From: Solanum dulcamara
Lineage: Eukaryota > Streptophyta > Magnoliopsida > Solanales > Solanaceae
NCBI RefSeq assembly: GCF_947179165.1
Contig: NC_077244.1
Span: 76,616,144 to 76,680,143 of the forward strand
DNA: 64,000 nt
Direction: 5' to 3'
A model generated the notes under the pieces. It made no database searches. It was not told the origin of the DNA and saw only the letters and a list, made by a program, of their open reading frames with translations. Shown piece by piece: positions 1 through 12,703 of this stretch (its first letter is position 1; every line of letters begins with the position of its first letter). A program made the translations under genes and the position numbers.

Positions 1-380
1 GTTAAATCACTTGAGTTTAATGACTACCTAATTAGTAGCACGTTTGAGTGATTTAAAGCTTACTGATGCTTTTTGAGTACTTTATGTTTGTACTTTGTAC
101 TTGTTGTTCGAATTGTTTGATAATTTGATGAGGAGCTAAAGAAGATGCGAGTGGTATATATGAGGTCCATCTCTGTGATTTTTAGTCCTTGGCCAAAATC
201 CCGGCCTTATAAACTGTATGGATTTCAAAAAAGATTTATTAGTAGGTAGTGTTTGTGAAAATCCCCTGTAAATTCTTGAGCTATAAAGATTGGTGGTAAC
301 ACAGAAAAACTTGGTGTTTTTTTTTTCATTTTACCCCCTGTCCTGCTGCTCTCTGATTTTGTACTTCTGTTTTCTCTTAG

Positions 381-3300
381 GCACGTGATGCTTATTACAG
401 TGGAATGCCTTTAATAGTTGATGATATGTTTGACAAAGTAGAGGTAAGTTTCTCAAAATAGTTGATAGCTAGGGAAAGCTTGAACATTTTTTTTTATGTT
501 CTGATCCTCATGCACATTGTTTTTTTTTTGTACTTCAGTTAAGATTGCGGTGGTATGGTTCAAAGCATGTAATCAAGTATCCCCGCTGTAGTCTCAGGCG
601 GCACTCAACTTATGCTGATGCAGAGGTGATACTACTGTGATATGAATTGCTTATTGTAATACTACTGTGTTATACATAGGTTATGTGAATTGGTTTATTG
701 TGATATCCATTTGAGTTTTTTCTTTAACTTTGTTGGTCATAACTATTTGTGTTTGGAATATTTCTTCCATTCCTTTTAAAATACTGTAAATGTGAGTATT
801 CAAACTCAGAGTAATATTATAACAAGGTCAATTTTAATGCAAATTTAAGATACTTCAAACTCCAAGTGGAAGTATCTTAAATTTGCATTAAAATTGACCT
901 TGTTATAATATTACTCTCTACCTTAATTTTCTTTTCTATTGCCTCTAACTTGTTTGATATATTTAAGTCCAGAAAATTATCATGTGCCAATTTTGATCCA
1001 TCCACTTTGCTTGTGCTTTGTATTTCTTCACTAAATCCTATTAGATTGATATTTTCCTTGGACTTTATATTTGTCCTCTGTAGTTAAAGTCTCTGTACCT
1101 GCCATGGCAAAAGGAGAAAGAAAACATTATGGATGTACACGTACATTTCTTACCCCACAGTGCTATTTGCAAATCTAGTTCAGCTGTGTCATTCATTCCC
1201 TAGAACTATATTTGTTTATCCTGGAGTAGTTTTTCTACTTGTAGACCAGGCTTTCGTCCTACACTTGAATATTGATTAATGTGTATGTAGGGCAGGAAGA
1301 TCCTTCACAGGTGTTTGCATTAGCAAGCGTATGGTTGTTGATTCTTGGGTTTGGGAGTTCATTCTTGATTGTGCCTCTAATCTGCACCATCGCTCAAGCT
1401 TATCAAGACACATTTGATTCAGGAATGCCCTACACTGATCAATCTTTTGAGTTGTTTACCATTCTCAATGGAATCCTTTTTATGGTATTGGGATCTATCA
1501 TAGGCTTTCCAATTGCTTCGGCCTCAGGTAATGTGTTTTCTTTCGTGAACCCTCATTTATCAAGTTTAATCATTATCAATTGTTTGACATAAATCCTCAT
1601 ACTGATATATAAATTACTTAGATGTGCTTTTAGAAATTTTAATTCAGCAATATTTAACTTAGTTTATTATCATGTCTGTTCCCCTTCCATTGACATTAAT
1701 TTTCTTTGGTTTTCTTGGTGTTCATTAGTTAGGAGTTCTAGTGCAAGTAATATAAGTTGGTGAGAATTATAAGCATCTTTTAGTTCCTCAATAGAAAAAG
1801 GCTACTTATAAATAGAAAATGGTTTTCTTTATCCATCTTAATTTACCTGCTGCTATCAAAGCTTTTTTGCTCAGGTTGATTGACATCAAAGGAAAAAAGA
1901 AATGACATCTTATCATTTTGGATCTTATAGTCTGAATGTTCTGCCTTTCTTTAGATGAAATACACTTTTGGTCTTTGCAAATGAGTGTTTTCTTCAAAAG
2001 GTGGCGAAGAACTGTATGAGAATACCTCTATTTATGTGTGCACAAAAGGAACCTAAGCATCTAAAAGAAATTTTGACTTTAAAATTCTTGTTTGAATCAG
2101 CAATGCTAGAATTGAAAATGGGAAAGTTCAATCACATCTTGTCAAGAATTGGAGAGGAAAATTTAGTATAAGATTGATCCTTAATAGTTTTGTTCCCCTT
2201 AGAAAAAATTTGCATCATGTTGATACTGTTGCAGAATTAAGTACTAGAGTGAGGTTTGCAATAATTTCATTAAGAAGGTTACTTTCAGGAAATGGTGTTT
2301 GTTAAATTATATATTTTCTATTACTTTCCTCCATGTTGTACTGTTTTGGTGATGATCACCAGTGTAAATGTGATTGTTGAACCATATCTAGAAGCAAGGC
2401 TGTCCATAGTTTTTGAGAATTTATTTCTTCAATGGATTCCAATTACAGTTTATAACTTGAGATAACTAATCACAGTTGGAGCACTTCAAGGACTTTGGAA
2501 AAATGACTTGGTAGCGCTGAAAGGAGCATGCCCAAACTGTGGTGAGGAGGTAATTATGAACTAGCTTCTCACATCTCCACAAATATTTCTAGAAGTTATT
2601 GATATGGTTCCAGTGAAGGAGGGTTAAATTGTATCACCTTGTACTGAAATGGATGAATCTTATAGCTCTCACCAATATTACCTTCAGGTGTTTGCTTTCG
2701 TGAAAGCAGAGAAATCCAACCATTCCCCGCATAGAGCTGATTGTCATGTTTGTGGAAGCAGATTAGAATTTCAAACCAAGGTTGAGTTACTTTTGACCAT
2801 GACTTCGATTCTCATCTTACTTCACACAACATACTTACTTGGTTGGAGGAGTTTTGTACATTTCCTTTTTGCTGTCATTTACATTGGATAAACTAGTTTG
2901 CAAACACATGATAACCCTTGAGAAATAATTATTGTGATGACAGGTTATAAGATTTTACTCTAAATAATTGTATTAACATTCTCTCAAAGCGGTCATAGAA
3001 CTCCTTGTACACTTACTGCTCCAGCTTATCTGATTACATGTAAATAATGGGTTAGTTATATTTTCTGTTTCTTGTGTCTGAAAATAATTGGTCTCTTTTA
3101 TGATATGATATCTCAATTTTAAAACTTTTGCAAGATCATATTTTGTTATGCCATCTAATGTTCTATAAGAGAAGATAAAACTATAAATCTTAAGGTGTTG
3201 AATTTGTTTTTCTCTGCATCTTTAAGAAATTTGTAATTCATTTCATTTTTGCACCATTCAGATTCTTATCTCATTGAAGAATGTAATTGCCCTAATACCA

Positions 3301-3394
3301 TGTGCTTTTACTGCAGCAATCCATCTCAAGACCTGGCAGACGTTGGGTTTATGGTCGCGTTTACTTAATTAGACAGAGGCAAAGATGGGCGTGA
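381..3394 (+). CDS. PGRL2: PGR5-like protein (PGRL1/PGRL2 type), 3' six exons, 5' end outside window
   Basis: Exons 381-443, 539-625, 1296-1527, 2476-2549, 2688-2780 and 3317-3394 join in frame with GT-AG introns and end at TGA. Seen: an N-terminal block with YYSGMPLIVDDMFD and LRLRWYGS, two hydrophobic stretches (SVWLLILGFGSS and ILNGILFMVLGS) fitting two thylakoid membrane spans, then CPNCGEE and CHVC cysteine pairs, and a basic C-terminus (RPGRRWVYGR). PGRL1 is known to work with PGR5 in antimycin-sensitive cyclic electron flow around photosystem I, using redox-active cysteines. PGRL2 is a relative that affects PGR5 stability. The choice of PGRL2 rests on gene order (neighbour of a Rab5ip gene, as I recall for At5g59400), not on an alignment, so PGRL1 remains possible. 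The transit peptide and first exons lie upstream of base 1. The acceptor at 1295, not 1290, keeps the frame. Confidence 0.85.
808..917. repeat. Perfect 48-bp inverted repeat with 14-nt loop in PGRL intron
   Basis: The arms at 808-855 and 870-917 are exact reverse complements over all 48 bases. The loop is 856-869. The element lies in the intron between exons 539-625 and 1296-1527. The word 'caaactc' occurs both just left of the left arm (801-807) and in the loop (856-862). If transcribed with the intron it would form an uninterrupted hairpin. No TIR/TSD signature of a known MITE is seen. Confidence 0.95.
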
Positions 3395-4367
3395 TAATGA
3401 TGTTGGTTGAATTCCCCTCAGTTAATCCTGATGATCACGAAACGTTATGTACACCTTCTTATCAGTCACAGCCAGTTCGCCTTCGTGTGCTATCTCCATA
3501 CTAAATAGACTTGGAAATTATACTGCAATCGGTTGAAAAGCTGTTTGGGTTCTTAAATCCAACTCAACGGCATGTCTTACATCATGAAACATTTACTAGT
3601 ACAATAATAGAAGAATTCATCCCAGATATTTAGAAACTACAGTGTATTTGCTCATGCTTGGAGAAAATGTAGTGAACAGAATTGTTTTTATGAAATGAAA
3701 ATATCTCATTTGTCTATATGTGAACTGATCATTTGGTAGTACGTTAGCATAATCCAGTATTTGGTTGGCTCCTCTTATTCAGCATCTCTGCTTCTATGCC
3801 CATTCACATCAAAATGTACAATTTATCTCCAACTTCAAGACAATGAAAAGTATAGGTAGCCAATTCAAAATTGCCCAATTATTAGCTTATTCTCCACTGA
3901 GATGGAATACTGGTAGACAAAAAAATTGACATGAACTCTATAACTGAGATGGAATTAGTTGACATGTTTTGCAAGTGTGGTGACTAGGAAACTTGGAAAC
4001 TGCTGATTTTTTTTCAAATAAGATGCCTGGAGAGTTGCGTAAAAAGCATAAAGTTATAAGCAATTCTACCTACCTAAGAAAGGCTAAGAAACAAGCATAG
4101 TTATTGGGTCACAGCATGATCTGCACTTGGAGCAAAGAATGTTGAACAAATACACTTTAAACTATGTTCGAAATGGAAAGCTACCATGTTTCAGATTACA
4201 CTGAAGATAATATTGCACAGTCGAAAATTGGCCATTTTATCAGCCAACGTTGTCTTTCTGGGAACTCCATCCCAACAACCAGAAAAATAACACCTGGTAC
4301 CATCTACCAAAATATGAGTTCCGACTTGAAAAGAGACGGGAAGCTCAGTCAAGTTGAGAAGTCCGCA
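3395..4367. other. Convergent intergenic space with two 3' UTRs
   Basis: The PGRL-like gene stops at 3394 reading right, and the Rab5ip gene stops at 4368 reading left. The 970 bp between them should hold both 3' UTRs and polyadenylation sites. No other gene or repeat is recognised. The open frame at 4164-4454 on the plus strand overlaps the last Rab5ip exon antisense and has no family motif. Confidence 0.6.
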
Positions 4368-7300
4368 TCAGAAGTGAGCCAAACTGTAGACTACGGTCCA
4401 AAAAAGCTGTGGAAACATAATAGAAGAAACAGGAGAAGAAAAAAAAGACATTAGAAACAATATGAGAGAGAGGCAAAGGACATAAGTTGTTTTCCACTTA
4501 TATAAATGGTAAAAAGGGGGTTGAAAATAGTTCAAGTACCAGAAAGAGTGTCATAGAAGCAAAAAGCCCTTCCTGGAGGAGAGCTCCATGTCCACCAAAT
4601 TCTTCTTCATCAACTTTTAGCACCAGCGCATAATAACAGTAGATAATTCCGGTTGAAAGTGCAAGAAACCTAAATTTAAGAAGAGTGCAATTACTATCGT
4701 AAGAACCGGTTAATCACAACGGGATTTTAAAAAATTACAACCAAATACTTGAAAATAGGATGATCTTCAACTCAAGCAACAAACATCCTTCCAATTAAAA
4801 GAATTAGAAGCAGATCTCTACTGGAATTCCTGCCAGTATTTGGATTATAATATAAATGTGCTTCATCATGCATCAAATAGTATAACTAGAGACTATTTAT
4901 CTGAAAATTAGGCTTCAAATAGTTCAGCATCCATGAACATGCTAATTGGTTTAGCTCGGAATAAGTCTTATCAATAATGCTATATCTACCAAAAAGAAGA
5001 AAGAATATGAGCTTGAAATTTTATTACGTTTAACCATGATCACAGATCTCCACCATATGAAGCAAAATTACCGCATAGTTGCTCCTACGACACCTATCTT
5101 GAGTTTTAGATTCTACCTCCGACCTACATTTAAGTGTCTGGTCTTCCAACTTTTCTCTCTCTTATCAAAAGTTGTGTTCAATCACTCACTCACTGACAAT
5201 ACCAAAAACAATAGTCACATCAATGAAATATATGGTTCAGCGTAATTACAAGAGAATATCAATCCTTAATGCTGTATGTTTGAGGAAGATCATAGTAGAA
5301 GTCCATGTCTGAAAGGCTCTAGAGACAGATGTACTGACTTATCTATTCATTAGAAAGAGACTATTCAAAGTAATAAGGAATCGTAGAAGATCCACACTGC
5401 CACATTTTTTGCCTGAAAGGATCTAAACAATTATTAGCTGTAGTGTCTGAAACATCCAACTGACTGGAAAAGTTTTCAAAGACTGTAACTTAGAAAAGAA
5501 ATGGAGAGGGAACAGAAAGGACAAGGAGGTTTCACCTCACTCCTTAAAAAGAAATTCTTACTCCAAAAGAAGAAAAGAGTGTTCCTCCAGTCAGCACCCA
5601 AGTGGGTGGATATAGCAGTCAATGAAGGTGATGAACATCATGGAAAATTAAGATTCAAATCCCAACAAAGAAAAAACATGCTAGAGGGAGGTAGCAGGTA
5701 CCTAGCGGAATAGTTCAAGTGCGCGCAAGCTTACTCTAACACCACTGTCATAAGAATAAAAAAGATCGCTCTTCCAGTCAACTAGTGATAAAAGGCTCAA
5801 GCAAAAGTTAGTCTACGCCTTTACAGGCTCTAAATAAAGATATGTTAGGATTTGATTCTTTTTACCTGATATAATCATATCAAAACTTTTAGTTACATAA
5901 CCACTATTTCAATAAAGAATAAATTTTAATGAATTATTCATTAATTTCTTACCCAAACCAAATTAGAAACAGTTTTAGGATCCAAACCAAAAAGGTTTAA
6001 TTAAATGTCCTGAAAAAGTTGTTGAAGTACTTTAATGAAGGAAGCCATTTAAACTGAGCAACCACTTTAAGAAAATTAGTGAATTCAAAAACCCATACTC
6101 AAATATAGAAAAGACTGAAGATGGAGATACTCCTGTGGAAAATGAAGTACGTGCGTGATGACAGAAGTTCATGCCAACTATGAATGCTCATGTACTTTCT
6201 TATCCTTGCTTCTTGAGTATCCTCCCATCATGTACTTTCTTATCCTTGCTTCTTGGGTACCCTCCCATCCTTGTTGCATATCATACATTACGTCAAGTAT
6301 ATTTTTGGATAAAAAATTTCAGGGTTAATATGACATTCTTTGGCATGAGTTCTTAGAGTTTCTTCCTCCTCAATAGATGAGATTAGGATGAAAGGGCTTT
6401 CGTTCATTAAGATTGAATGGAAGTGTATGCTAGTCTGTATACAGCACTCACTCACTCACTCACTCTCAGAGTCATGTATTCTCGAATTTCACCCTTTCTT
6501 CATAAAAACTATATAGGGAGAAAAAACCAATTCTTCATCTAACCTCCCTGCCTGTTTTGGTTTCTTTTTTCTTAATGACAATGCATGGCTCACTGCCTCT
6601 ACATATTCTTCAACAGACAGCCGTGCCTTTGCAAAATCATACACGTCCAAGTGAATGAATCTTTACAGCCATCAGAACTTCAATATTGACAGAAAATTCT
6701 GGAGCACTTTCCAAGTAGCAGTATATTATTTCAATTTCCATGCTACGACTTTTTGTCCCAGTCGTTGTAAACAAAGAAGAATAGTAAGTACAAACACAAA
6801 GAGTTACCATATAAACTAACGAAAATAAAAAAGCTGCATATTAAGTGTCACTTCTTACAAGAGGTAATGAACTGAAATAAACTCAACCAGTAATAATCAA
6901 TGGACAAGAGCTAATGAATTCAAATAAACTCAACATACAAGCAACAACTGGCAAAAGCTAATGAATTATAATTAATTCCACATACAAGCAACAACTGACA
7001 AGAGCTAATGAAGTGAAATGAAACTCATCTACATGATAAACAACACAGAGAAATGAAGTGCAGCTAGAGGAATAAAGAAGGGTATATTTGACATACAGCA
7101 AGTCAATAGCAGATTCCATGGCTTCAAAAGAGAGAAGGTGGCGAGGTATAGAAGAAAACTTACAGCATAAACCAGACCCCACCAACCAAAGGAATGGCAC
7201 CCCATATTAATCCACAGACAAGAGCCATCAATTGTCTAGTCCAATGCAATACATCACCCAACTGATCCTGTAATTACAAGACAAAACAATTATTAGTGAC

Positions 7301-8425
7301 TAATGTATAATACAGCCAAAGACTGAAATAGACCATGAGTGACCCCTCAAGCTGTTCCACAACTCCAGTTTCTCCCAGAAAGCATAAAGGAGAAGCTAAA
7401 AGTCTAAGAAATCTTTCCTTTAAGATTAATGTTGTAACAAAGAAAGAGTTAAAACCTTCCTGATTGATCATTATCTAAGCTTTTAAGATAACAACAGCAA
7501 TGCTTATGATCTTTGGAACATCTTCCCGTGTATTTTTAAACTAAGCTCGGAGATGCCACAAAGTTTGAGAGAAGCTCAAATGTGTCGGAGACTTGGAGTT
7601 TATGGGCAATTGATAAGACCATCAAAGGTCTGGTATATAATTCCTGCTGCAATTTTTTGGTGTATTTGGACAGAGAAGAACAAAAGATGTTTTGATCGTT
7701 ACTCAACTCCCATTCATGTTCTTAAAGCCAAACGCTTAGTTAACCTTTTTTGCTGGACAATTGTCCCCAGTATCTAATACTGAACAGTTTTTGGATTACA
7801 TCAGTACTCTATATTTAGAAGGAACAAATGTATAGGGGCTTGCAATTCTTTTTTGTATTTTTGCCTACTTGTAATTATGCATCTACTTGATGCTTTCTTA
7901 GTAAAACAACTTACTTCATCAAAAAAAAAAAAAACAGCAATGGTTGAATACAGTTATAACTACTTGTAACTGTAATCTATGCAGTTTTATGGAGAGCAAC
8001 CATAAAACTTGAATAAAACAGAGCAAAAACTATAAAAAAAAAAAAGAACTTTGAATGTCTTACTCACTCCAAATCTCCCAATAAACACTCCGATGTGATA
8101 AAAAGCTTATGAAGTGCTTTTCTATTGGTGGGGTTCTTAGATTCATAATTTATCGCAAGAATTCCATTATTAGGAGGACGAAATCTACCAAAACCAAAGA
8201 CCCATAAGTTAAAAATCCGGAATTAGCAGCATAAAAGGGAAAAAAATCAACATAACATTAAACAATGTGCAGTTATCCATACTTGAATAAACAAACAATG
8301 AAAAATCAAACCTTGTCCCAAGAAGCTTCGGGATCGAAAAGTTGTCTAAACTTGGACAAGTGACCATTCTGATGTTGTTGGTCTTCCTGTTGAACATCGG
8401 AATTTGATTTCTTCCTCTGTCTCAT
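4368..8425 (-). CDS. Rab5-interacting family protein (Rab5ip/EMC6-like fold), complete, four exons
   Basis: Reading leftward, the exons are 8425-8312, 7267-7164, 4669-4540 and 4406-4368 (TGA at 4370-4368), all in frame with GT-AG introns, giving a 128-residue protein. Residues 1-38 are a hydrophilic cytosolic start (MRQRKK ... FDPEASWDK). The rest holds about three hydrophobic segments, including LMALVCGLIWGAIPLVGG and LALSTGIIYCYYALVL, then the acidic VDEEEFGGHG loop and a last span ending VVYSLAHF. This pattern is the RAB5IF/C20orf24 family. Human members are reported as partners of the TMCO1 insertase at the ER translocon and in respiratory supercomplex assembly. The plant role is inferred to be ER membrane-protein biogenesis. 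Intron 1 carries a LINE insertion, and intron 2 (2.5 kb) carries short tandem repeats. The last exon is only 39 bp and easy to miss. Confidence 0.9.
6189..6268. repeat. Two-copy 40-bp tandem duplication in Rab5ip intron 2
   Basis: Copies 6189-6228 and 6229-6268 differ at only two positions (gagtat versus gggtac). This is a recent direct duplication inside an intron. The overlapping plus-strand open frame is not considered a gene. Confidence 0.9.
6857..7046. repeat. Diverged four-copy tandem repeat, about 47-bp unit
   Basis: The unit core 'acaagagctaatgaa' recurs near 6857, 6904, 6952 and 6998, each followed by an A-rich half with 'aaactcaac' and 'acaagcaacaact'. The copies are unequal and mutated. 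The repeat lies in Rab5ip intron 2, just downstream of exon 2 on the minus strand. Confidence 0.75.
7503..7932 (+). mobile_element. 5'-truncated LINE (3' end only) in Rab5ip intron 1
   Basis: The insertion is flanked by a 10-bp target duplication AACAGCAATG at 7493-7502 and 7933-7942 and ends in an A-tract. It encodes the C-terminal tail typical of plant L1-type reverse transcriptase ORFs (a zf-RVT-like region with IFWCIWTEKNKRCF, about 7553-7777), then a short 3' UTR. The orientation is opposite to the host gene. It is a dead copy, formed by target-primed reverse transcription. Confidence 0.9.
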
Positions 8426-8482
8426 CGTGAAACAAATAGAAAACAAACAAATGTTAAATCACAGTCACAAAAGCGATGAATT

Positions 8483-8491
8483 TTAGGGTTT
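8483..8491 (-). promoter_or_regulatory. Telo-box motif upstream of the Rab5ip start
   Basis: The plus strand reads TTAGGGTTT (AAACCCTAA on the gene strand), about 60 bp upstream of the start codon at 8425. Telo-boxes of this kind are known in plant promoters and 5' leaders of growth-related genes. A single site may be chance. Confidence 0.45.
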
Positions 8492-8760
8492 TGATGAAAT
8501 CGACGACAAAGCCGATGGGTCAGAATTAATAGTAGAGGAATTATTATAAAATCAGGAATAACATGTTTGTAGATCTAGATTTTATATAAGTGATTAGATA
8601 GAGATGGAGAATGCAACAAATGTTTAGTTGTTCTACTTTCCCTACAATTCTTTTTTCTTTTTTTGGGTTGAGTTTTTTCTTCTTGCCACGTGCAATGGAT
8701 CCTTTTGGACTTTTGATTTTATATAGACCCAATGGTGTGTGGAAAAATTAGGGGAATTCA

Positions 8761-9206
8761 CAAATATTACTAGTTTAATATTTAATATAGCTATAGTTTT
8801 ACATAATTATTAATTGTGATTATAATTTAATAAAATTTATTATTATATAAATTTGAGGTTTCATATATAAATTTGGAAGCAAAATTCGGAGTTCATATAC
8901 ATATCTCTAACATCTAAACATTTGTATTTTTTTGACCAATTCAAGGTGAAAATGGGGTTGCTTCCTCGGTGGGACAAAGTTGTATACAAATTGAATTTAA
9001 GAGCTCATATGCAAATTACTAAAACAAATTTGTATTTATATATACAATCTCTTTGGAAGTTCAATTTGTATAATACAACAAATATACAAACGAAACTGGC
9101 ATAACAATTAAAACTATAGCTATGAAATGTAATTAGACAAACTGTAGCTAAGGAGCCTAATTATGTTTCAAGTCTTTGCTATTTTTAAAAGCTCCTCTTA
9201 ATTGGT
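8761..9206. mobile_element. MITE-like dispersed element, copy A
   Basis: An AT-rich stretch begins near 'aaatattactagtttaatatttaa'-type sequence with an 'atagctatag' block. It contains 'catatataaatttgg' and ends with 'ttgctatttttaaaagctcctc'. A shorter relative with the same order of blocks lies at 49165-49403. The ends partly pair (tagctatagtttt near 8785 against aaaactatagcta near 9110), which suggests a foldback MITE. The boundaries are approximate. Confidence 0.6.
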
Positions 9207-12200
9207 AAATAAGTGTAAATCAAAATTACTTTAATTTATCATGGTTAAATAATTTAATAAAATATATATATATTAATTAAGTAAGATTAGATGGAATAAA
9301 AGTAAATGTGTACATCCATATTATTGTAACGACCCTTAATGATCGTTTTGAATATTATGGCTTTTTATTTCATAAAAGATTCACCCCATAAATGTTTAAT
9401 AGGTACTTTGGACTAATTGATAACTAAGGTTATTTAGTTGAGGGATAAATTTAAATAACTAATTTATTTAGTGGATTAAGTTAATAATTTATTTAATACT
9501 CTATACCTATTATTAAAATAAAAGAATAGGATTTATGAATTGTAATACATAATTATTTTAATTAGAAAAGAAAGGAGAAGAGAAGGGTGTACCTGCGGAG
9601 GCGGACGAAGAGGCAATCGAAGGCCTCCTTAAGAAAATTTGTTCCAGGTGATGAATTGTTTTGTCAATTACCTGCTAGGATAGGATATATATATATATAG
9701 TATATTACTTAATGTCCATTTAGTATTGGGAAAAAGAGTAATGAATATGGAAAAGTTGAACTTCCAAATCATGTTACATGGCGTTCCTACATTGGGTAAT
9801 ATGAAAAAAAAAGTTAGCTATAATGAAAATAGTGTACATAGGTTGTGGCTCAGTTCTGCAATTTGTCCACTTTCGCACTTACTTCTTATTTTTGTAGTAA
9901 ATTATTCTTACAATTATCACATTTTAATTTATGTTTTGATATATTGAGATGATAATTAAATATTAGGTGTAAGGTGTTATATGAATATCATCAAATTTAT
10001 GATATTGGAAGAAATTAAGGCTTAACTCTTTCTTAAGATTTAGGAATATGAGACTTGAGATATTAGTTGTATCTAAACTTAGGAATTTGATTATAGATTT
10101 GGATGAGTTGTGGGGTCTAGGTTAAACATATAAATAATATTGCTGTCTACAGACTAGTTTACTTATAAATATTATATACTTGATAGATTGAAAACGGTCT
10201 GAGGCATTGAAGAAAGGAGGGACATTGGTGGATTAACTTGCATTACTTCGATTCTTCGGTTGAGGTGGGTTATGGTTTTTATTCTATATCATAGATAGAC
10301 TCTTAATAGTGATTGATATTCATTGAGTAATGTGTGAAGTTTACTACGCATTTAATTGTTGTGGTTTGGATGGTTGATATGTTATTGTGATTGGTCTGAA
10401 ATCCCGAGGCCATGAAATCCATAATCTTGAACTTGCCCTATCAAAAATGGTGCCTTGAATAAAGAAGGCTTGATGAAATATTGTTAATGAAGTGGAATGT
10501 AATCATGAAGAATGATAAATTAATTATATTTGGATCGGGTGTCACGTTCCGACACGGTATATTTGGATCGAGTGTCACGTTCCGACATGGTATAGTTGGA
10601 TCGGGTGTCACGTTCCGATACGGTATATTTGGATCGGATGTCACGTTCCGACATGGTATATTTGTGTCACGACCCAACCCCCGTGGGCCGCGACTAGTGC
10701 CCAATTTTGAGCACCCACACGTACCCTTATCCCAAATTAGTCTAATTTTTTTTCCGAATAAACAAATGTAGTGATTAGTAGAAATTATTAAATATATCAT
10801 AAAAGTAGATATACGCACGAGAGTTGAAAGGTTATCACAAAACACACAAAAATCCAAACCATATATACAAAACCCACAACATAACTCTGTCTACAGACCT
10901 CTACAGATGATAGCATAGTCATATGACGGGACAGGGCCCCGTCGTACCCCTGACCAACATATCTAAATATACAGAGATAAAGTCAGTACCAAAATACAAG
11001 CTCCGAATAAGAGAGCACTGTCAACGACGCAGCAAATATCCTAAACAGGTGGATCAGCAAATCGAACTTCGGTACCTGCGGGCATGTAACGCAGCCCCCC
11101 CCCGAAAAAAGGGGGTCAGTACGAAAAATGTACCGAATATGTAAAGTATAATTGTAATAAAAAAAATCATAATCTGAATAGTATGTGCAGAAAATAAAAT
11201 AAATGTTTAGAATTTCAAAATACTTTTCATAATCTCAAATCATATATGCAAATACATATGCCGTATCCGGCCCCATTTTATGGGACTCGGTGAACAAAAC
11301 GTGGTCGCCCTCCTGTCATTGGCGCCACAGCACATCATAACACCAGAGTAGGGAATATCTCCGTAACAAATCATATCATATCAGATGGCCATATCAAATC
11401 ATATCATATCACAAACATATATGTACATGGCACAGCATAACTCCGTGGCATAACATTTACCACCCCATGTACATGTCATACCTGCCCCCTCACGTCGGGA
11501 CACGACGAACAATGCAGAGAAATACGCACGAAAACATATCCTGGCCCAGGCTCAGTGAAAGAAGCATTGAGGCATCCACGAGTGGAGTAGTGAGAAACTA
11601 AATGCAATTTAAATTACAAAACATTTATACAGACTCAATGGCATAATTTCAATAACAAAACATAAAAGGAAACTTGAATAATAATAATAATACAAGTACT
11701 TCCAATATCACAATAGTCTACGTAAAAATAGTATTTTCCAAATCGCCTCCGTACTTTCAAAACATATTATGGAAATTAACGAAATAATTATTCATATAAT
11801 ATTAGAAAGCATAGCAAAGAGTTTCTTTCAATTCTACCTACCGTAATTCAAACGGAATAACGAAGAAAATTTCGGAATAGTGGGGCCCACCTCGGTCAAA
11901 TGAGGTGGCGTATACAAATCACGTGCGTTGGACTTCATAATATTATTTAGAAGAGTTTCAAGGTATTCGGAATTTATTTGTGCAAAATCTAGAAGTTTAG
12001 ACAATTTTTCCAAAATTATTCATAATTACCTAATTCAATTCTATTGAATAGAAAAGGAAAATTTTCGAGCGTCGATTTCGAAGAGTAGATTGATCCCCGA
12101 GGTTCGTATTCACTCCTATTACATCTAGGACATGCCAAGAGAAGAAAATATAAAACTTTACATACCTTTTTGACGTTTTACGGTTGTCCAAATTCAATTC

Positions 12201-12610
12201 TCGTTTTCTCCAAAATCTACAATTGGTCACATTTACCAATTACTATTCATAAGACTTTAAGAACTCAATTTTTCCAATACTTGTCTACAAAAATTTCGGC
12301 AGCATCTCCCCTATATATATGACAACCCCGAGATTACAACTCGGCCACAATATCAACAACCAAGCCAACATCAACACCAATTCCATCAATAATCAACTTA
12401 AACACACCATAACATAAATTGATGTAATTTTCCAATTAGTGCAACAACTTTCAACCAAACTTTGCATTTCCAAATAAATATGAATATTTCATGTTCATAA
12501 TTAATTTCAACTCATTCCAACATAGGTGAAAAATATTCCAAGTAAACTATTCAATATTCATCAATTCCATATTTCACCCAAAAATTCCATAAATGCAACA
12601 AAACTATTAC

Positions 12611-12703
12611 AATTCATTTTCTTCTTTCAACTTCATAATCAAATTCATTTCCTTCTTTCAACTTCATAATCAAATTCATTTCCTTCTTTCAACTTCATAA
12701 TCA
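12611..12703. repeat. 31-bp tandem repeat, three units
   Basis: Units 12611-12641, 12642-12672 and 12673-12703 begin 'aattcattt' and end 'cttcataatca', and are nearly identical. They lie inside the inner LTR-like element. Confidence 0.9.

Noticed and set aside
4164..4454. 96-codon plus-strand open frame
   Set aside because: Antisense to the last Rab5ip exon, with no domain and low-complexity lysine/arginine end.
5501..5713. 70-codon open frame rich in lysine
   Set aside because: Lies inside Rab5ip intron 2, without family motif or splice context.
10441..10857. 138-codon minus-strand frame with repeated NIPCRNVTPDP units and its plus-strand counterpart
   Set aside because: Product of the 33-bp tandem array in an LTR. 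The periodicity explains the open frame.
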